Notes: generated by a model not told the origin, from the letters alone. Positions 33,300 through 43,127 are shown, counted from the first letter of the stretch. The stretch is 64,000 nt of DNA from Pseudodesulfovibrio indicus (GCF_001563225.1 NZ_CP014206.1:806001-870000), one strand, 5' to 3'. Numbers and translations are program-made.

Positions 33300-33887
33300 C
33301 TACGCCGGCCTGCCGATCTTCGCACCCAGCCAGGTGGCCGGAACCACGGACTCGGGAACGCCCTCGCGGGCGTCCACGCCGCGCGCCTCGGTCAGTTTTT
33401 CCTGATAGGTCTTCCAGCAAGACTGGGCCAAGGCCGTGGACCCGGACAGGGGATAGGCCAGGGTCGCGGCCATGCGGGCCGAGAGCGTTTCGGCCAGCAG
33501 GGCGTCGTATTTCTTGGGGTCGGTCTCGCGGCGGACGTAGGAGATGAACAGCGGGGGTTCCTCGTCGCAGAGGATGATCCCGGACTGGATCTCCCACTCC
33601 AGGACCTCCGTGCCGTCCGCGCCCACCACCCGGATGACGCGCAGGAAATCCGTGGGCAGGACGTACTTGTACTCCCATTTCCACAGCGGGGCGGCGGTCC
33701 CGGCGGCCAGTTCGGCCTGGGCCATGGCGCAGTTCCAGGGATGGGCGCGCAGGACCGCGTCGCGCACGGCGGGCCAGCGGTGGTTGCACAACCCGGCGGC
33801 CTTGGAGTTGTCGCCCAGGGACATGATGGCGTCCTCCCCCAGGTCCAGCAGGGCATTGTTGCAGATTTCGATGACGCTTGTTGCCAT
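33300..33887 (-). CDS. Phage tail tubular protein A-like (T7 gp11 type)
   Basis: 195 residues. The opening SVIEICNNALLDLGEDAIMS and the later LPTDFLRVIRV and YDALLAETLSARMAATLAYP are characteristic of the podoviral tail-tube/adaptor protein (T7 gp11-like), which joins portal and nozzle. ATG 33887 has GAGG 8 bases upstream; an in-frame upstream part is Pro/Arg-rich and lies in the promoter. No other phage gene is adjacent: flanked by an rRNA methyltransferase and an HD-GYP gene. Its partner tail tubular protein B is at 62657. The upstream block matches that of the holin. Confidence 0.82.
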   Translation of the reverse strand: MATSVIEICNNALLDLGEDAIMSLGDNSKAAGLCNHRWPAVRDAVLRAHPWNCAMAQAELAAGTAAPLWKWEYKYVLPTDFLRVIRVVGADGTEVLEWEIQSGIILCDEEPPLFISYVRRETDPKKYDALLAETLSARMAATLAYPLSGSTALAQSCWKTYQEKLTEARGVDAREGVPESVVPATWLGAKIGRPA

Positions 33888-33932
33888 AGTCGGTACCTCG
33901 TTCGGTTGGGGGTTCGGCACCCGGTTCGGGGT

Positions 33933-34022
33933 GAGCGTACCACGGGATTTATCCGAAACCGGCGAACGGGAGAGATTGGCAGGCAAAAGCGGCTGAAAAG
34001 CCTAAAAAAACATCTTGACGGG
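33933..34022 (-). promoter_or_regulatory. Shared phage-type regulatory block upstream of tail tube A
   Basis: On the minus strand CCCGTCAAG (34022-34014) is followed by ATGTTTTTTTAGGC and, with exactly the holin spacing, by TACGCTC (33939-33933), 45 bases before the ATG. Confidence 0.6.
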
Positions 34023-34178
34023 GTTGAAAAATGTCCTGTCACCGTCTGTTGACATCCTGAGAAAGGGTGGTAATTTTTCCCTTCGCCCGCCAAATATAAT
34101 TGTCGGCGGGTGCTGCCGCACCGAACATTGAACGGCGTGCGACACTGCCGTCGAAATATTTGCTCTCAAGGTACTGAA

Positions 34179-35484
34179 ATGGTCATGGAAGACGTTTCCC
34201 TCATCGATTTGGCCTGTGGAATTTCCTCAGCACTGGATTACATATCGCCCACGGTGACCGGGCATCATCGCAGGGTGGGCATGGCCTCGGTCATGTTCGG
34301 CAGCCATCTCGGCATCACCGCGCCCTCCCTGGTGGACCTGCTCCTGGCGGGGCTGCTCCACGACATCGGGGCCTTCTCCATGGACAGGCCCCTGGACGGG
34401 CTGGGGTTTGATTCGGACCTGGAGGAACACGCCGTGGTCGGCTACCGGCTGCTGCGGGACCACCCGTTCCTGGAGCGCGCCTCTCGCGCGGTCCTGTACC
34501 ACCACACCAGCTGGCGGGACCTGCGCGTCATCCGCCAGGAGGGCGACCGCGAGACCCTGCTCATGGCCAACATCATCAACCTGGCCGACCGGGTGGACAT
34601 CCTGCGCAGGGTGGGGACCAGAAAATACGAGCGCAAGGACGTGGAGCGCACCGTGGCCGGGTTCTCCTCGGACATGTACGCCCCCGAAGCCCTGCGGGCC
34701 TTTACCGAGCTGGTCGACAACGGCATCTTCTGGGCGCTCATGGAGGATCAGGAGATGCCGGTCAGGGACCTGCTCTCCCGCGAGCTTCTGGACGTGCGCA
34801 TCACCCCGGACCAGCTCATCGACTTCTCCGGGTTCTTCACCCGGATCATCGACTTCCGGAGCCGCCATACGGCCACCCACACCGCGGGCGTGGCCGAGAG
34901 CGCGGTCCTGCTGGCCCGGTTCGCGGGCACTGGACGAACAGGCGTGGCAGAGCCGGCTGGCCCGGTTCGCGGGCATGGACGAACAGGAGCAGAAGAGCAT
35001 GCGGCTGGCGGGCAACCTCCACGACATCGGCAAGCTGGCCGTGCCCACCGAGCTGCTGGACAAGCCGGGCGCGCTGGAAAAGGACGAGTACGTCAGGGTC
35101 CAGGATCACGCCACGGTCTGCGCCGAGGTGCTGCGCTCCATCCCCGGTCTGGGCGAGGTGGCGGACTGGGCCTGCCAGCACCACGAGCGGCTCAACGGCA
35201 AGGGGTATCCCCTGGGGCTGACCGCCGATCAACTGTCGCTGGGCAGTCGGATCATGCAAGTGGCGGACGTGCACACGGCCATCACCGAGGACCGGCCCTA
35301 CCGCAAGGGCATGAGCCGGGAACAGGCCCTTGCCGTGCTTCGCTCCATGGCGGAAAAGGGTTTTCTGGACGCGGACATCGTGGACCTGGTCATCGACAAC
35401 CACGACCATCTCGACGCGGTCCGGTCCATGGTCCAGAGCCGGGCTCTGTCGGAGTTCGAGCGGTTCGCGCGGGGGATCGGCTAG
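34179..35484 (+). CDS. Two-domain HD / HD-GYP phosphodiesterase, frameshifted
   Basis: The first frame gives an N-terminal HD domain (GHHRRVGMAS, LLHDIGAFS, EHAVVGYRLL, YHHTSW). After a frame change near 34930 the second frame gives an HD-GYP-type domain: NLHDIGKLAVP, DHATVCAEVL, HHERLNGKGYP and ADVHTAITEDRPYRKG. Together about 434 codons. HD-GYP proteins hydrolyse cyclic di-GMP. The shift lies in the first of two near-identical 31-base direct repeats (34911 and 34957); deleting one A in GGCACTGG restores one frame. ATG 34179 has AAGG 7 bases upstream. It may be a broken gene or a sequence error. Confidence 0.75.
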
Positions 35485-35491
35485 ACGCCGG

Positions 35492-36487
35492 TCACGCTTC
35501 CTCGAAGAGCGCCCGGATTTCCTCTGGGTCCGAAGTCAGCCCCAGGGCGCACATCAGCCGGATGCGGGCCTTGGGTCCGCCCAGCCTGCCGGACAGGATG
35601 ACGCCCTTGGCGTGCAGGTCCGCGCCGCCTCCGGGATAGCCGTAGATGGGCCACACCCCGCCCTCGATGCAGCGCGTGGCCAGGACCACCGGCAGCCCCG
35701 CTTCCAGGCACGCCTCGATCCCTTCCACCATGCTTGGTGGCACATTCCCCGCTCCGAACCCTTCGATAACAATCCCTTTGGCGCCGCGGCTTCGTGCATG
35801 ATCGACAAGTGACCGGTCAATTCCCGTATACGCGGTGAGAAGCGGCACGTTCGGCTCGATGGCCGGGGGGGAAATCTTGCGCCGGGGGTTGGGGGTGGAG
35901 TGCCTGCGGGCCAGGAGCACGGACTCGCCGGCCACGTACCCGACCACGCCCGCCTCGCGGGATTCGAAGGCGTCCACGTTCAGGGAGTTGACCTTGACCG
36001 CCTCGCGCGCGGCGAAGATGCGGTCGGTCATCAGGATGCACGCCCCGATGCCCGGGGGCAGGGGAAGCAGGCAGGCGCGGACCGTGTTGGCCAGGTTGCG
36101 GATGCCGTCGTACCCGGCCTCGGAGTAGTAGCGCATGGACCCGGTCAGGATGACCGGCTTGTCCGAGTGGACGACCAGGTCGCACATGTAGGCGGTCTCC
36201 ACCAGGGTATCGGTGCCGTGCAGGACCACCGCGCCGAGGACCGACTCCTCCATGAGCGCCTCCTCCACGTCGCGGGCCAGCCGGAACATGTCCGCCGGGG
36301 TCATGTGCGGGCTGGGCTTGTCCGACCACAGGACCGGTCGCAGGACGACCTCGGACTCCTGCGGTGCGAGCTGGTTGAGCAGCCCTTCGAAGTTCCCTCC
36401 GGGAGCCACCCCCTCCTTGCCTTCCACCGGCGACATTCCGATGGTTCCACCGGTAAAGAAAATAACTATTTCAGGAGATTTGGTCAT
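35492..36487 (-). CDS. Asparaginase (L-asparaginase I-like)
   Basis: 331 residues. Two Thr-containing active-site motifs are clear: FFTGGTIGMS near the N-terminus and LHGTDTLVETA, and ILTGSMRYYSEAGYDGIRNL supports type I. It converts asparagine to aspartate and ammonia, probably in the cytoplasm since no signal peptide is seen. ATG 36487 has GGAG 5 bases upstream. It is the last gene of a run of minus-strand genes with FrnE-like, GlnD, PII and AmtB, so it fits a nitrogen-supply locus. Confidence 0.9.
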   Translation of the reverse strand: MTKSPEIVIFFTGGTIGMSPVEGKEGVAPGGNFEGLLNQLAPQESEVVLRPVLWSDKPSPHMTPADMFRLARDVEEALMEESVLGAVVLHGTDTLVETAYMCDLVVHSDKPVILTGSMRYYSEAGYDGIRNLANTVRACLLPLPPGIGACILMTDRIFAAREAVKVNSLNVDAFESREAGVVGYVAGESVLLARRHSTPNPRRKISPPAIEPNVPLLTAYTGIDRSLVDHARSRGAKGIVIEGFGAGNVPPSMVEGIEACLEAGLPVVLATRCIEGGVWPIYGYPGGGADLHAKGVILSGRLGGPKARIRLMCALGLTSDPEEIRALFEEA

Positions 36488-36536
36488 ATCGTCTCCACTG
36501 TTGCTGTTCGTTGCGGTTGTTTGCTGTCCGCGCCGG

Positions 36537-37142
36537 TCAATCGCTGTTCGCGGCCTCTTGGAGAGCATTGCGGAACTGGGTCTCGTCCACGGCACCGGTG
36601 ATGGTCCGGCCCCCTTTGATGACAAAGGTGGGCAGGGCCGTCACCCCGGCCCGCCGGGCCGCTTCGGACCCCTCGGCCACGCGCGCGGCAAAGCGGTGGT
36701 CGGCCAGGGCCGGGGCCAGCTCCTCCGGGTCCAGGCCCGAGGCTTCGGCCACGGCGAGGATCACGGCCGGATCGCCGATGTCCCGCCCTTCGGTGAAGAG
36801 CGCCCGGTACATGCGTCCGTGGAACTCGCGGAACCGGCCCTTGTCCCGGGCGAACTCGGCCGCCTCAAGGGCGAGCCGGGTATTGGGCAGCCGGGTCATC
36901 TCCCCGAACCGTATGCCGTAGGGCTTGCCGCGCAGGTTGCAGGTCATGGTCACCTGGTCGATGTCGAAGCGGTCGAACAGTTCCACGAGGTCCCGGCCCT
37001 CGGGCGGGGTTTCGGGGTGCAGCTCGTGGGGCAGCCAGAGGTCCTCTAGGCCGAACTCGTCCCGGAAGTGATCGACGATGCCCTTGCCGATGAAACAGAA
37101 CGGGCAGGCGAAATCCGAAAAGATGGTCAGTTGTACGGTCAC
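36537..37142 (-). CDS. DsbA-family oxidoreductase, FrnE type
   Basis: 201 residues from a GTG start at 37142 (AGGA 6 bases upstream). A thioredoxin fold with the helical insert of the FrnE/2-hydroxychromene isomerase group: C13-P-F-C16 redox motif in SDFACPFCFIG, NTRLALEAAEFA in the insert and VTALPTFVI for the cis-Pro loop. No signal peptide, so a cytoplasmic thiol oxidoreductase. Its role in the nitrogen block is not evident. The next gene upstream, glnD, is 65 bases away. Confidence 0.87.
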   Translation of the reverse strand: MTVQLTIFSDFACPFCFIGKGIVDHFRDEFGLEDLWLPHELHPETPPEGRDLVELFDRFDIDQVTMTCNLRGKPYGIRFGEMTRLPNTRLALEAAEFARDKGRFREFHGRMYRALFTEGRDIGDPAVILAVAEASGLDPEELAPALADHRFAARVAEGSEAARRAGVTALPTFVIKGGRTITGAVDETQFRNALQEAANSD

Positions 37143-37206
37143 GGCGTTTCCTTTGGTCGACTTTCGCCCCACACTCTAAGGGCGGAGGGCGAAAAGTAAA
37201 GCGCTT

Positions 37207-39822
37207 TTACCGGGGCGAGGCGGCTTCGAGCAGGTCGGCGCGCAGCCGCTCGATGCGTTCCGGGTCCAGGAGCCGCTGCCCGTCCTGGGTGCGGACGTGG
37301 AAGACGTCGGCGGCGCGGCCCTTGATGGTGGTGATCTTGGCCAGATGGATGGACAGGGAGTGCTCGGCCAGGGTGCGGGCCATATCGAAAAGGAATCCCG
37401 TGCGGTCCGTGGCCGCCACCTCCACGATGGTGTGGAAGTCGCTGGACCCGGTGTCCACGGTCACCAGGGGCCGGAGTTTCGGGGCGGAGCGCCCTTTGGT
37501 CAGGGGCGAGAGCCTGCGCTCCTCCAGCCGGGCGGCCAGGTCGAGCTTGCCGGTCAGGGCGTAGTGCACGGACCGGGAGATGCGCGCCCAGACCTCCTCG
37601 GCAAAGAGGTTCTCGGGCGGCTCGGCCACGGTGAACACGTCCACCACGGTGCCGTCCTTCCAGGTGAAGATGTCCGCGGCCAGGATGTTCAGCCCGTGCA
37701 GGGAGATAGCTCCGGCCAGGGTGGCGAAGAGGTAGGGCTGGTCCACGGCGGCGATGGTCAGCTCGAAGGTGTTCTCCGCCTTGCCGGGCGCGGCCTCGAT
37801 GAGGTTGACCCCCTTGCCGCCGATGGACGACGGCTTGCGCATGCGGTCCTCGGCCACGGCGTCCCAGAGGCGCTTGACCAGCCGGAGGTGGGTCCCGATG
37901 GCCTCGGGCGAAAGGGCGAAAAAGGCGCGGGTGGGCATGGCCCGCATGCCCGCCTCGGCAAAGTCCGGGTCCAGGCCGGACCCGTCGACCCGGGCCGCGT
38001 CGAGCACGGCCTGCCGGGTGTCGGCCAGCTTCCTGGCCGCGTCCGGCTCGGCCAGCGGCCCGTGTTGCAGGAGCTTGCGCGCCTTGAAATACAGCTCGCC
38101 GAGCAGGGACCGGGTCCAGGAGTTCCAGGCGCGGGGGCCGGTGGCCATGGAGTCGGCCACGGAGAGCAGGTAGAGCATATCGAGCCGGTCACGGGTTCCG
38201 GCCACCCCGGCCACGTCCGAGGGCACGCGCTCGTCCGACAGGTCGTGCCGGGTGGCGGCCTTGGGCATGAGCAGGTGGTGCTCCACCAGGAAGGCCACGT
38301 CCCCGATCAGCTCGGGTTTGCGGCCGTAGCGGGCCAGGACCTCGCGGGCGATCTCGGCTCCGGTCCGTGAATGGTGCGGCTGGCCCTTGCCCAGGTCGTG
38401 GAAGAACCCGGCCAGGATGAGCCGCACCGGGTCCTTGATCCCGGAGGCCATCTCGCCGGTCCACTCGCCGTCGCCCCGGATGAACGAGGAGAGTAGCGCC
38501 ACCGTGGCCAGGGTGTGCCTGCCCACGGGGTGGACGTGGTAGTCGTTGAATTGGATGAGGTGCTCCACGTCGCCGAATTCCGGGAAGATGGCCGGGAGCA
38601 GCCGGGTCTCCACCAGCCCTTCGCAGGCCACCCCGCAGAACGGGGCCAGGAAGATCTCCACCAGGATGGACAGGGTCTCGGACCGGTCCACCAGCCCGCC
38701 CGCGAACCGGCCCGGGTTGCTGCGCACGATGCGCCGCGCGCCCCAGGTCAGGGGCAGGCCGGACCGTGCGGACTCCAGGAACGCGCCGAGCACGTTGTCC
38801 GGGGTCACGGCAGACTGGCTGCGGAAGAACAGCCCGGCGGGCCCGGCCTCGACGTTGCGGTAGGAGGGGGTGGGCAGGGCGCGGCCGTTCTTCACCGGGA
38901 ACCCCTCCTGGAAGAGCGCCTCGCGCATGGCCTTGATGCGGGTCATGGCCTGGTGCAGCCTGGAGAGGAAGAACTCCACGGCCAGCCCCCGGTCCTCGGG
39001 GGAGTCGGTGCGGGGGACAAACCCCATGAGCCGCGCCGTGGGCGGCTGGAGGTCGAAGAAGAGGCGGTCGGTCTTGCGTCCGGCGGACAGGTGCAGGGCG
39101 GTGCGCACGCGGTTCAGGAACGCCTGGTCGTCGCGCAGCCGGGACAGCTCCTCGGGCAGGAAGACCGGGTCGCGCCCCATGGTCGCCAGCACGCGGCTCA
39201 ACCAGGCGACCTGCTGGCCGTCGCGCAGGCCGCCCAGGCCGTTCTTGAGCTCCGGCTCGAGCATGCCCGTGGCGTCGCCGTACTGGACCAGCCGGGTCTC
39301 GTTGTGCTCGCGCAGGCTCTCGGCGAAGGTCGCGCCCGATTTGCGCAGCACCTTGGATTCGAAGGTCGCGCGGAAGTGCTCGAAGACGTCGGCGTCACCG
39401 GCCAGGGGGCGTCCGTCCATGAGCGAGGCCAGGACCTGGAAGTCCTTGCGCGCCAGGGACACGCAGTCGGTAATGGTGCGCACCCCGTGGCCCAGGTCCA
39501 ACCCCAGGTCCCACAGGGGGTAAAGGAGCGCCTTGATGAAGGCGTCCGCCCCGGACGGGATGCGGCTGCGGAACAGGAGCAGGACGTCGATGTCCGAGCC
39601 GGGGCAGAGCCTGCCGCGCCCGTAACCGCCCACGGCCACCAGGGCGAAGCCGAACCGCTGCACCCCGGCCTCCCTGACGCGGTCCTCGAAATAGTGGTCC
39701 ACCAGATGGGTGTATTCCCAGGCGAATCCGCCCACCGAACCTGCCTTGGCGCGTTCCCAAAGATGCGCCCTGGCCTGTTTCAGCCTGCGGGCGGATTCGG
39801 GAAGGTGGCTGTCTGGCTGCAT
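37207..39822 (-). CDS. glnD: PII uridylyltransferase / uridylyl-removing enzyme GlnD
   Basis: 871 residues, full length. Order: nucleotidyltransferase domain with GGYGRGRLCPGSDIDVLLLF (20 residues, catalytic GGxGRxxxxPxSDxD), GlnE-like helical domain, HD domain with GFFHDLGKGQPHHS, and two C-terminal ACT domains that sense glutamine. It uridylylates PII when glutamine is low and reverses this when glutamine is high. The PII gene with its target Tyr51 lies 190 bases upstream in the same direction. The start ATG has only a weak ribosome site. Confidence 0.95.
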   Translation of the reverse strand: MQPDSHLPESARRLKQARAHLWERAKAGSVGGFAWEYTHLVDHYFEDRVREAGVQRFGFALVAVGGYGRGRLCPGSDIDVLLLFRSRIPSGADAFIKALLYPLWDLGLDLGHGVRTITDCVSLARKDFQVLASLMDGRPLAGDADVFEHFRATFESKVLRKSGATFAESLREHNETRLVQYGDATGMLEPELKNGLGGLRDGQQVAWLSRVLATMGRDPVFLPEELSRLRDDQAFLNRVRTALHLSAGRKTDRLFFDLQPPTARLMGFVPRTDSPEDRGLAVEFFLSRLHQAMTRIKAMREALFQEGFPVKNGRALPTPSYRNVEAGPAGLFFRSQSAVTPDNVLGAFLESARSGLPLTWGARRIVRSNPGRFAGGLVDRSETLSILVEIFLAPFCGVACEGLVETRLLPAIFPEFGDVEHLIQFNDYHVHPVGRHTLATVALLSSFIRGDGEWTGEMASGIKDPVRLILAGFFHDLGKGQPHHSRTGAEIAREVLARYGRKPELIGDVAFLVEHHLLMPKAATRHDLSDERVPSDVAGVAGTRDRLDMLYLLSVADSMATGPRAWNSWTRSLLGELYFKARKLLQHGPLAEPDAARKLADTRQAVLDAARVDGSGLDPDFAEAGMRAMPTRAFFALSPEAIGTHLRLVKRLWDAVAEDRMRKPSSIGGKGVNLIEAAPGKAENTFELTIAAVDQPYLFATLAGAISLHGLNILAADIFTWKDGTVVDVFTVAEPPENLFAEEVWARISRSVHYALTGKLDLAARLEERRLSPLTKGRSAPKLRPLVTVDTGSSDFHTIVEVAATDRTGFLFDMARTLAEHSLSIHLAKITTIKGRAADVFHVRTQDGQRLLDPERIERLRADLLEAASPR

Positions 39823-39867
39823 GGTGCGACTTTAGGGGAGAGCGTGGTCCCCGGCAAGGGGGTGGAG

Positions 39868-39899
39868 GGCGGCGGCCGGTGGGTGAACCGGCCGCCGCC
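39868..39899. other. GC-rich hairpin upstream of glnD
   Basis: GGCGGCGGCCGG (39868-39879) pairs with CCGGCCGCCGCC (39888-39899). There is no U tract in either direction; perhaps a processing or 5'-leader structure for glnD mRNA. Confidence 0.4.
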
Positions 39900-39956
39900 T
39901 GCCGGGAATGGGGCTGGAAAGCCCGGGCGGGCAGGGACTCTCTTTCCTCGCTGGCC

Positions 39957-39988
39957 CGGAAAACCCGGCCCGGAACGACCGGGCCGGG
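39957..39988 (-). terminator. Terminator of the amtB-PII transcript
   Basis: CCCGGCCCGG (39964-39973) pairs with CCGGGCCGGG (39979-39988); on the minus strand TTTTCC follows. It separates the amtB-PII pair from glnD. Confidence 0.7.
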
Positions 39989-40011
39989 GGGTGTGACTGT
40001 AAAAGGATGAG

Positions 40012-40365
<354 letters not shown>

Positions 40366-41568
40366 CTACCACTGATAGCCGGTCTCGGAATGCTCGGCAA
40401 TGTCCATGCCCTTGTCCTGATCCTCGGGGGTGGCCTTCAGGCCGATGGTCGCGTCCACCACCTTGAAGATGATGAAGGTCATGACGAAGCAGAACGCCCA
40501 AGTGGCGACCACGGAGACGAACTGGACCCACAGCTGGTGGGCGTTGCCCGCGATCAGTCCCTCGGCTCCGACCGTGGCCAGCACACCGGTGGCCAGCGCG
40601 CCGTAGGTGCCGCCCACGCCGTGGATGCCGACCACGTCGAGCGCGTCGTCATAGCCGAGCCTGTTCTTGAGCATGATGCCGCCGAAGCAGATCACGCCAG
40701 CGCCCAGGCCGAGCACGATGGACCACATGGGGGTGATGAAGCCAGCCGCCGGGGTGATGGCGACCAGGCCGGCGACCGCGCCGGAGGCTGCGCCCAGGGT
40801 GGTGGCCTTGCCGCCGTGCATCCATTCCGCGACGATCCAGGACAGGGCCGCGGCGGCCGTGGCCATGTGGGTGGTCACGAAGGCGTTGGCGGCCAGCCCG
40901 TCGGCTGCCAGGGCCGACCCCGCGTTGAAGCCGAACCAGCCGAACCAGAGAATGGCCGCGCCGAGGATGGTCATGGGCAGGTTGTGCGGGATGAAGGGCT
41001 GGGAGCCGTATCCCTTGCGCTTGCCGATGAGGATGGCGCAGCACAGGGCCGCCGCGCCGGAGCTCATGTGGACCACGGCCCCGCCCGCGAAGTCGAGGGC
41101 GCCCATCTGGCCCATCCAGCCGCCGCCCCAGACCCAGTGGCACATGGGGGCGTAGACCAGGATCAGCCACAGGGCCGAAAAGACCATGAACCCGCCGAAC
41201 TTCATCCGTTCGGCAAAAGCGCCGGTGATGAGCGCGGGGGTGATGACCGCGAACATGCACTGGAAGATCATGAAGGTCAGGTGGGGCAGGTTCTCCGCCG
41301 GGGAGCCGACGTTGTCCATGCCCACGCCCGTGAGGAAGGCGAAGTCCAGGCCGCCGATCAGTCCGCCGATGTCGGACCCGAAGGACAGCGTGTAGCCGAT
41401 GACCGCCCACAGCACGGACATGAGCCCGAGCATGATGAACGATTGCATGATGGTTGCCAGCACGTTTTTCGAGCGGACCAGCCCGCCGTAAAACAGCGCC
41501 AGTCCCGGGGTCATGAACATGACCAGGGCAGCGCAGACCAGGATAAAAGCGTTGTCAGTGAGATTCAT
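40366..41568 (-). CDS. amtB: Ammonium transporter AmtB
   Basis: 400 residues with eleven membrane helices. The pore twin histidines are at about 167 (AGGAVVHMSSG) and 316 (VVGIHGVGG), and the Phe/Trp vestibule and the family phrase LGAAILWFGWFGFNAGSAL (19 residues) are clear. There is no obvious cleavable signal. It conducts ammonium across the inner membrane and is gated by PII, encoded next. GGAGG is 8 bases before the ATG. A sigma-54 promoter and inverted repeats lie upstream, consistent with induction by nitrogen limitation. Confidence 0.96.
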   Translation of the reverse strand: MNLTDNAFILVCAALVMFMTPGLALFYGGLVRSKNVLATIMQSFIMLGLMSVLWAVIGYTLSFGSDIGGLIGGLDFAFLTGVGMDNVGSPAENLPHLTFMIFQCMFAVITPALITGAFAERMKFGGFMVFSALWLILVYAPMCHWVWGGGWMGQMGALDFAGGAVVHMSSGAAALCCAILIGKRKGYGSQPFIPHNLPMTILGAAILWFGWFGFNAGSALAADGLAANAFVTTHMATAAAALSWIVAEWMHGGKATTLGAASGAVAGLVAITPAAGFITPMWSIVLGLGAGVICFGGIMLKNRLGYDDALDVVGIHGVGGTYGALATGVLATVGAEGLIAGNAHQLWVQFVSVVATWAFCFVMTFIIFKVVDATIGLKATPEDQDKGMDIAEHSETGYQW

Positions 41569-41594
41569 TGTTCATTCCTCCGAACCCCTCGATA

Positions 41595-41610
41595 TGCAAA
41601 AGTGGGGCCA
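41595..41610 (-). promoter_or_regulatory. Sigma-54 promoter of amtB
   Basis: On the minus strand TGGCCCCACTTTTGCA has GG and GC exactly 10 bases apart, as required for -24/-12 promoters. It ends 27 bases before the amtB start. Confidence 0.75.
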
Positions 41611-41681
41611 GAGAGAAACCGCGTGAATACAGGGATTTCTACAATAAAGTTCGAATCTACATTTACAAAACTGGAAAAAAC

Positions 41682-41705
41682 GGCAAAAAAATGCCAAAAT
41701 TGGCA
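41682..41705 (-). promoter_or_regulatory. Enhancer-like inverted repeats upstream of amtB
   Basis: TGCCAA-AA-TTGGCA (41692-41705) and the overlapping GGCA-N6-TGCC (41682-41695) lie about 80-90 bases upstream of the sigma-54 promoter in an AT-rich stretch. This is where an NtrC-type activator would bind; the sequence is not a textbook NtrC site. Confidence 0.5.
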
Positions 41706-41833
41706 AATAAAATGTAGCCAATCAGGACGGGAGAAAGCGGGCGGCCTCCCGGTTTGACCGAAGCTGGCCGAAACGCTAGGCTCCATACGGAAGTGGCTGA
41801 ACGGGCCGGGGGCCGGCCAGGGAGGGTGTCGCC

Positions 41834-42286
41834 GTGAAGATGAGAACCAAGAGCGCGCTGGTCGTGACCATCGGCCTGGCCCTGCTCTTCTACGTGGTCT
41901 TCGCCTTTGACTACACGGACCACTACGTGGGCGACCGGTTCCTGGAGGCCGTCCGGACCGCGCCCGAGGACTCGGCCGGGTCCTTTTCCCTGGACGCCTT
42001 CATGGAATACTACGATTGGGATCACGTCTGCGTGGTCCTGCCCGGGTCCGAACGGGAGTTCAAGACCATCCTCGGACGCCCCTACCGGCTCCAGGCCGCC
42101 AACGACCGCACCTGGAGCCTCGTGCTGCTGAAGAACGACGCGGTCAACGCCGAAATCCCGGTGGACTCCTCGATACTCCTGCCGCCCGCCATGCCCGACA
42201 ACCAGTGCATCGACCGCTGGAGCGCCATCTTCGCCCTGGAGCGAGACGGCACGGGGCGGCTCCACCTGACCTATTCCGGCCACTAG
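41834..42286 (+). CDS. Hypothetical single-pass membrane protein, 150 aa
   Basis: I do not recognise a family. The GTG start at 41834 has GGAGG 8 bases upstream. A signal-anchor helix (residues about 6-25, ALVVTIGLALLFYVVFAFD) is followed by a soluble periplasmic part of about 125 residues with YYDWDHVCVVLPGSEREF and a single further Cys (NQCIDRWS), so a disulfide is possible. It ends 2 bases before the sirtuin gene, so both are probably one transcript. Confidence 0.72.
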   Translation: MKMRTKSALVVTIGLALLFYVVFAFDYTDHYVGDRFLEAVRTAPEDSAGSFSLDAFMEYYDWDHVCVVLPGSEREFKTILGRPYRLQAANDRTWSLVLLKNDAVNAEIPVDSSILLPPAMPDNQCIDRWSAIFALERDGTGRLHLTYSGH

Positions 42287-42288
42287 CC

Positions 42289-43035
42289 ATGTCCAATCAC
42301 GCTCTGGAGAACGCGGCCCTGGCCCTGAGGAACGCCCGCTGCGCCATGGCCTTCACCGGCGCGGGCATCTCGGTGGAGTCGGGCGTCCCGCCCTTCCGTG
42401 GGCCGGGTGGCGTGTGGGCGAAATACGATCCCGACAAGTTTGAGAAGGGATACTTCAAGCGCCATCCCGAAGAGGTCTGGCCGCTGCTCAAGGAGATCTT
42501 CTACGACACCCTGGGCCGCGCCAGGCCCAATCCCGCGCACCTCGCCCTGGCCGAACTCGAAGGTGCCGGGATGCTCGCGGGCATCGTCACCCAGAACATC
42601 GATTCACTGCACCAGGACGCCGGGAGCCGGACCGTGCACGAGTACCACGGCTCCACCCGGCGCATGCAGTGCCTGTCCTGCCGCGCCTTCTTCGACACCG
42701 GAGCCATCTCCCTCGACATCCTGCCGCCGCCCTGCCCGTCCTGCGGCGGCCTGCTCAAGCCGGATTTCGTGTTCTTCGGCGAAGGCATCCCCAGCGACGT
42801 GCACGCCGCCGCCACGGACCTGGCCAAGCAGGCGGACGTCTGTCTGATCATCGGCACCGGGGGCCAGGTCATGCCCGCCTGCCGCATTCCGCACATCGTC
42901 AAGAACCGGGGCGGCGTGCTCATCGAGATCAATCTCCACGATACCGCCTACACCTACAACGCCACGGACTACTTTCTCCAGGGCAGGGCCGGGGACATGA
43001 CCCCGAAGCTCGTGCGCGCCGTCCTGGAGCGCTAG
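42289..43035 (+). CDS. Sir2-family NAD-dependent protein deacylase
   Basis: 248 residues. Sirtuin motifs in order: FTGAGISVESGVPPFRG (NAD loop), VTQNIDSLHQDAGS, catalytic His in VHEYHGS, a four-Cys zinc ribbon (CLSC and CPSC), KPDFVFFGEGIP, IIGTGGQVMPA and IEIN near the end. It removes acyl groups from lysines using NAD. The PatZ-like acetyltransferase at 13208 would be the matching writer, though the two are not linked. The start has no clear ribosome site and is probably coupled to the previous gene. Confidence 0.93.
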   Translation: MSNHALENAALALRNARCAMAFTGAGISVESGVPPFRGPGGVWAKYDPDKFEKGYFKRHPEEVWPLLKEIFYDTLGRARPNPAHLALAELEGAGMLAGIVTQNIDSLHQDAGSRTVHEYHGSTRRMQCLSCRAFFDTGAISLDILPPPCPSCGGLLKPDFVFFGEGIPSDVHAAATDLAKQADVCLIIGTGGQVMPACRIPHIVKNRGGVLIEINLHDTAYTYNATDYFLQGRAGDMTPKLVRAVLER

Positions 43036-43127
43036 CCCGGTTTGCGGGTGCCCACGGGGATGATCCCGTCGGCGGTGAGGAACGCCCGGCGGCCTGGTTC
43101 GGGGCCGCAGCGGTCCCGTCGTCGGGC

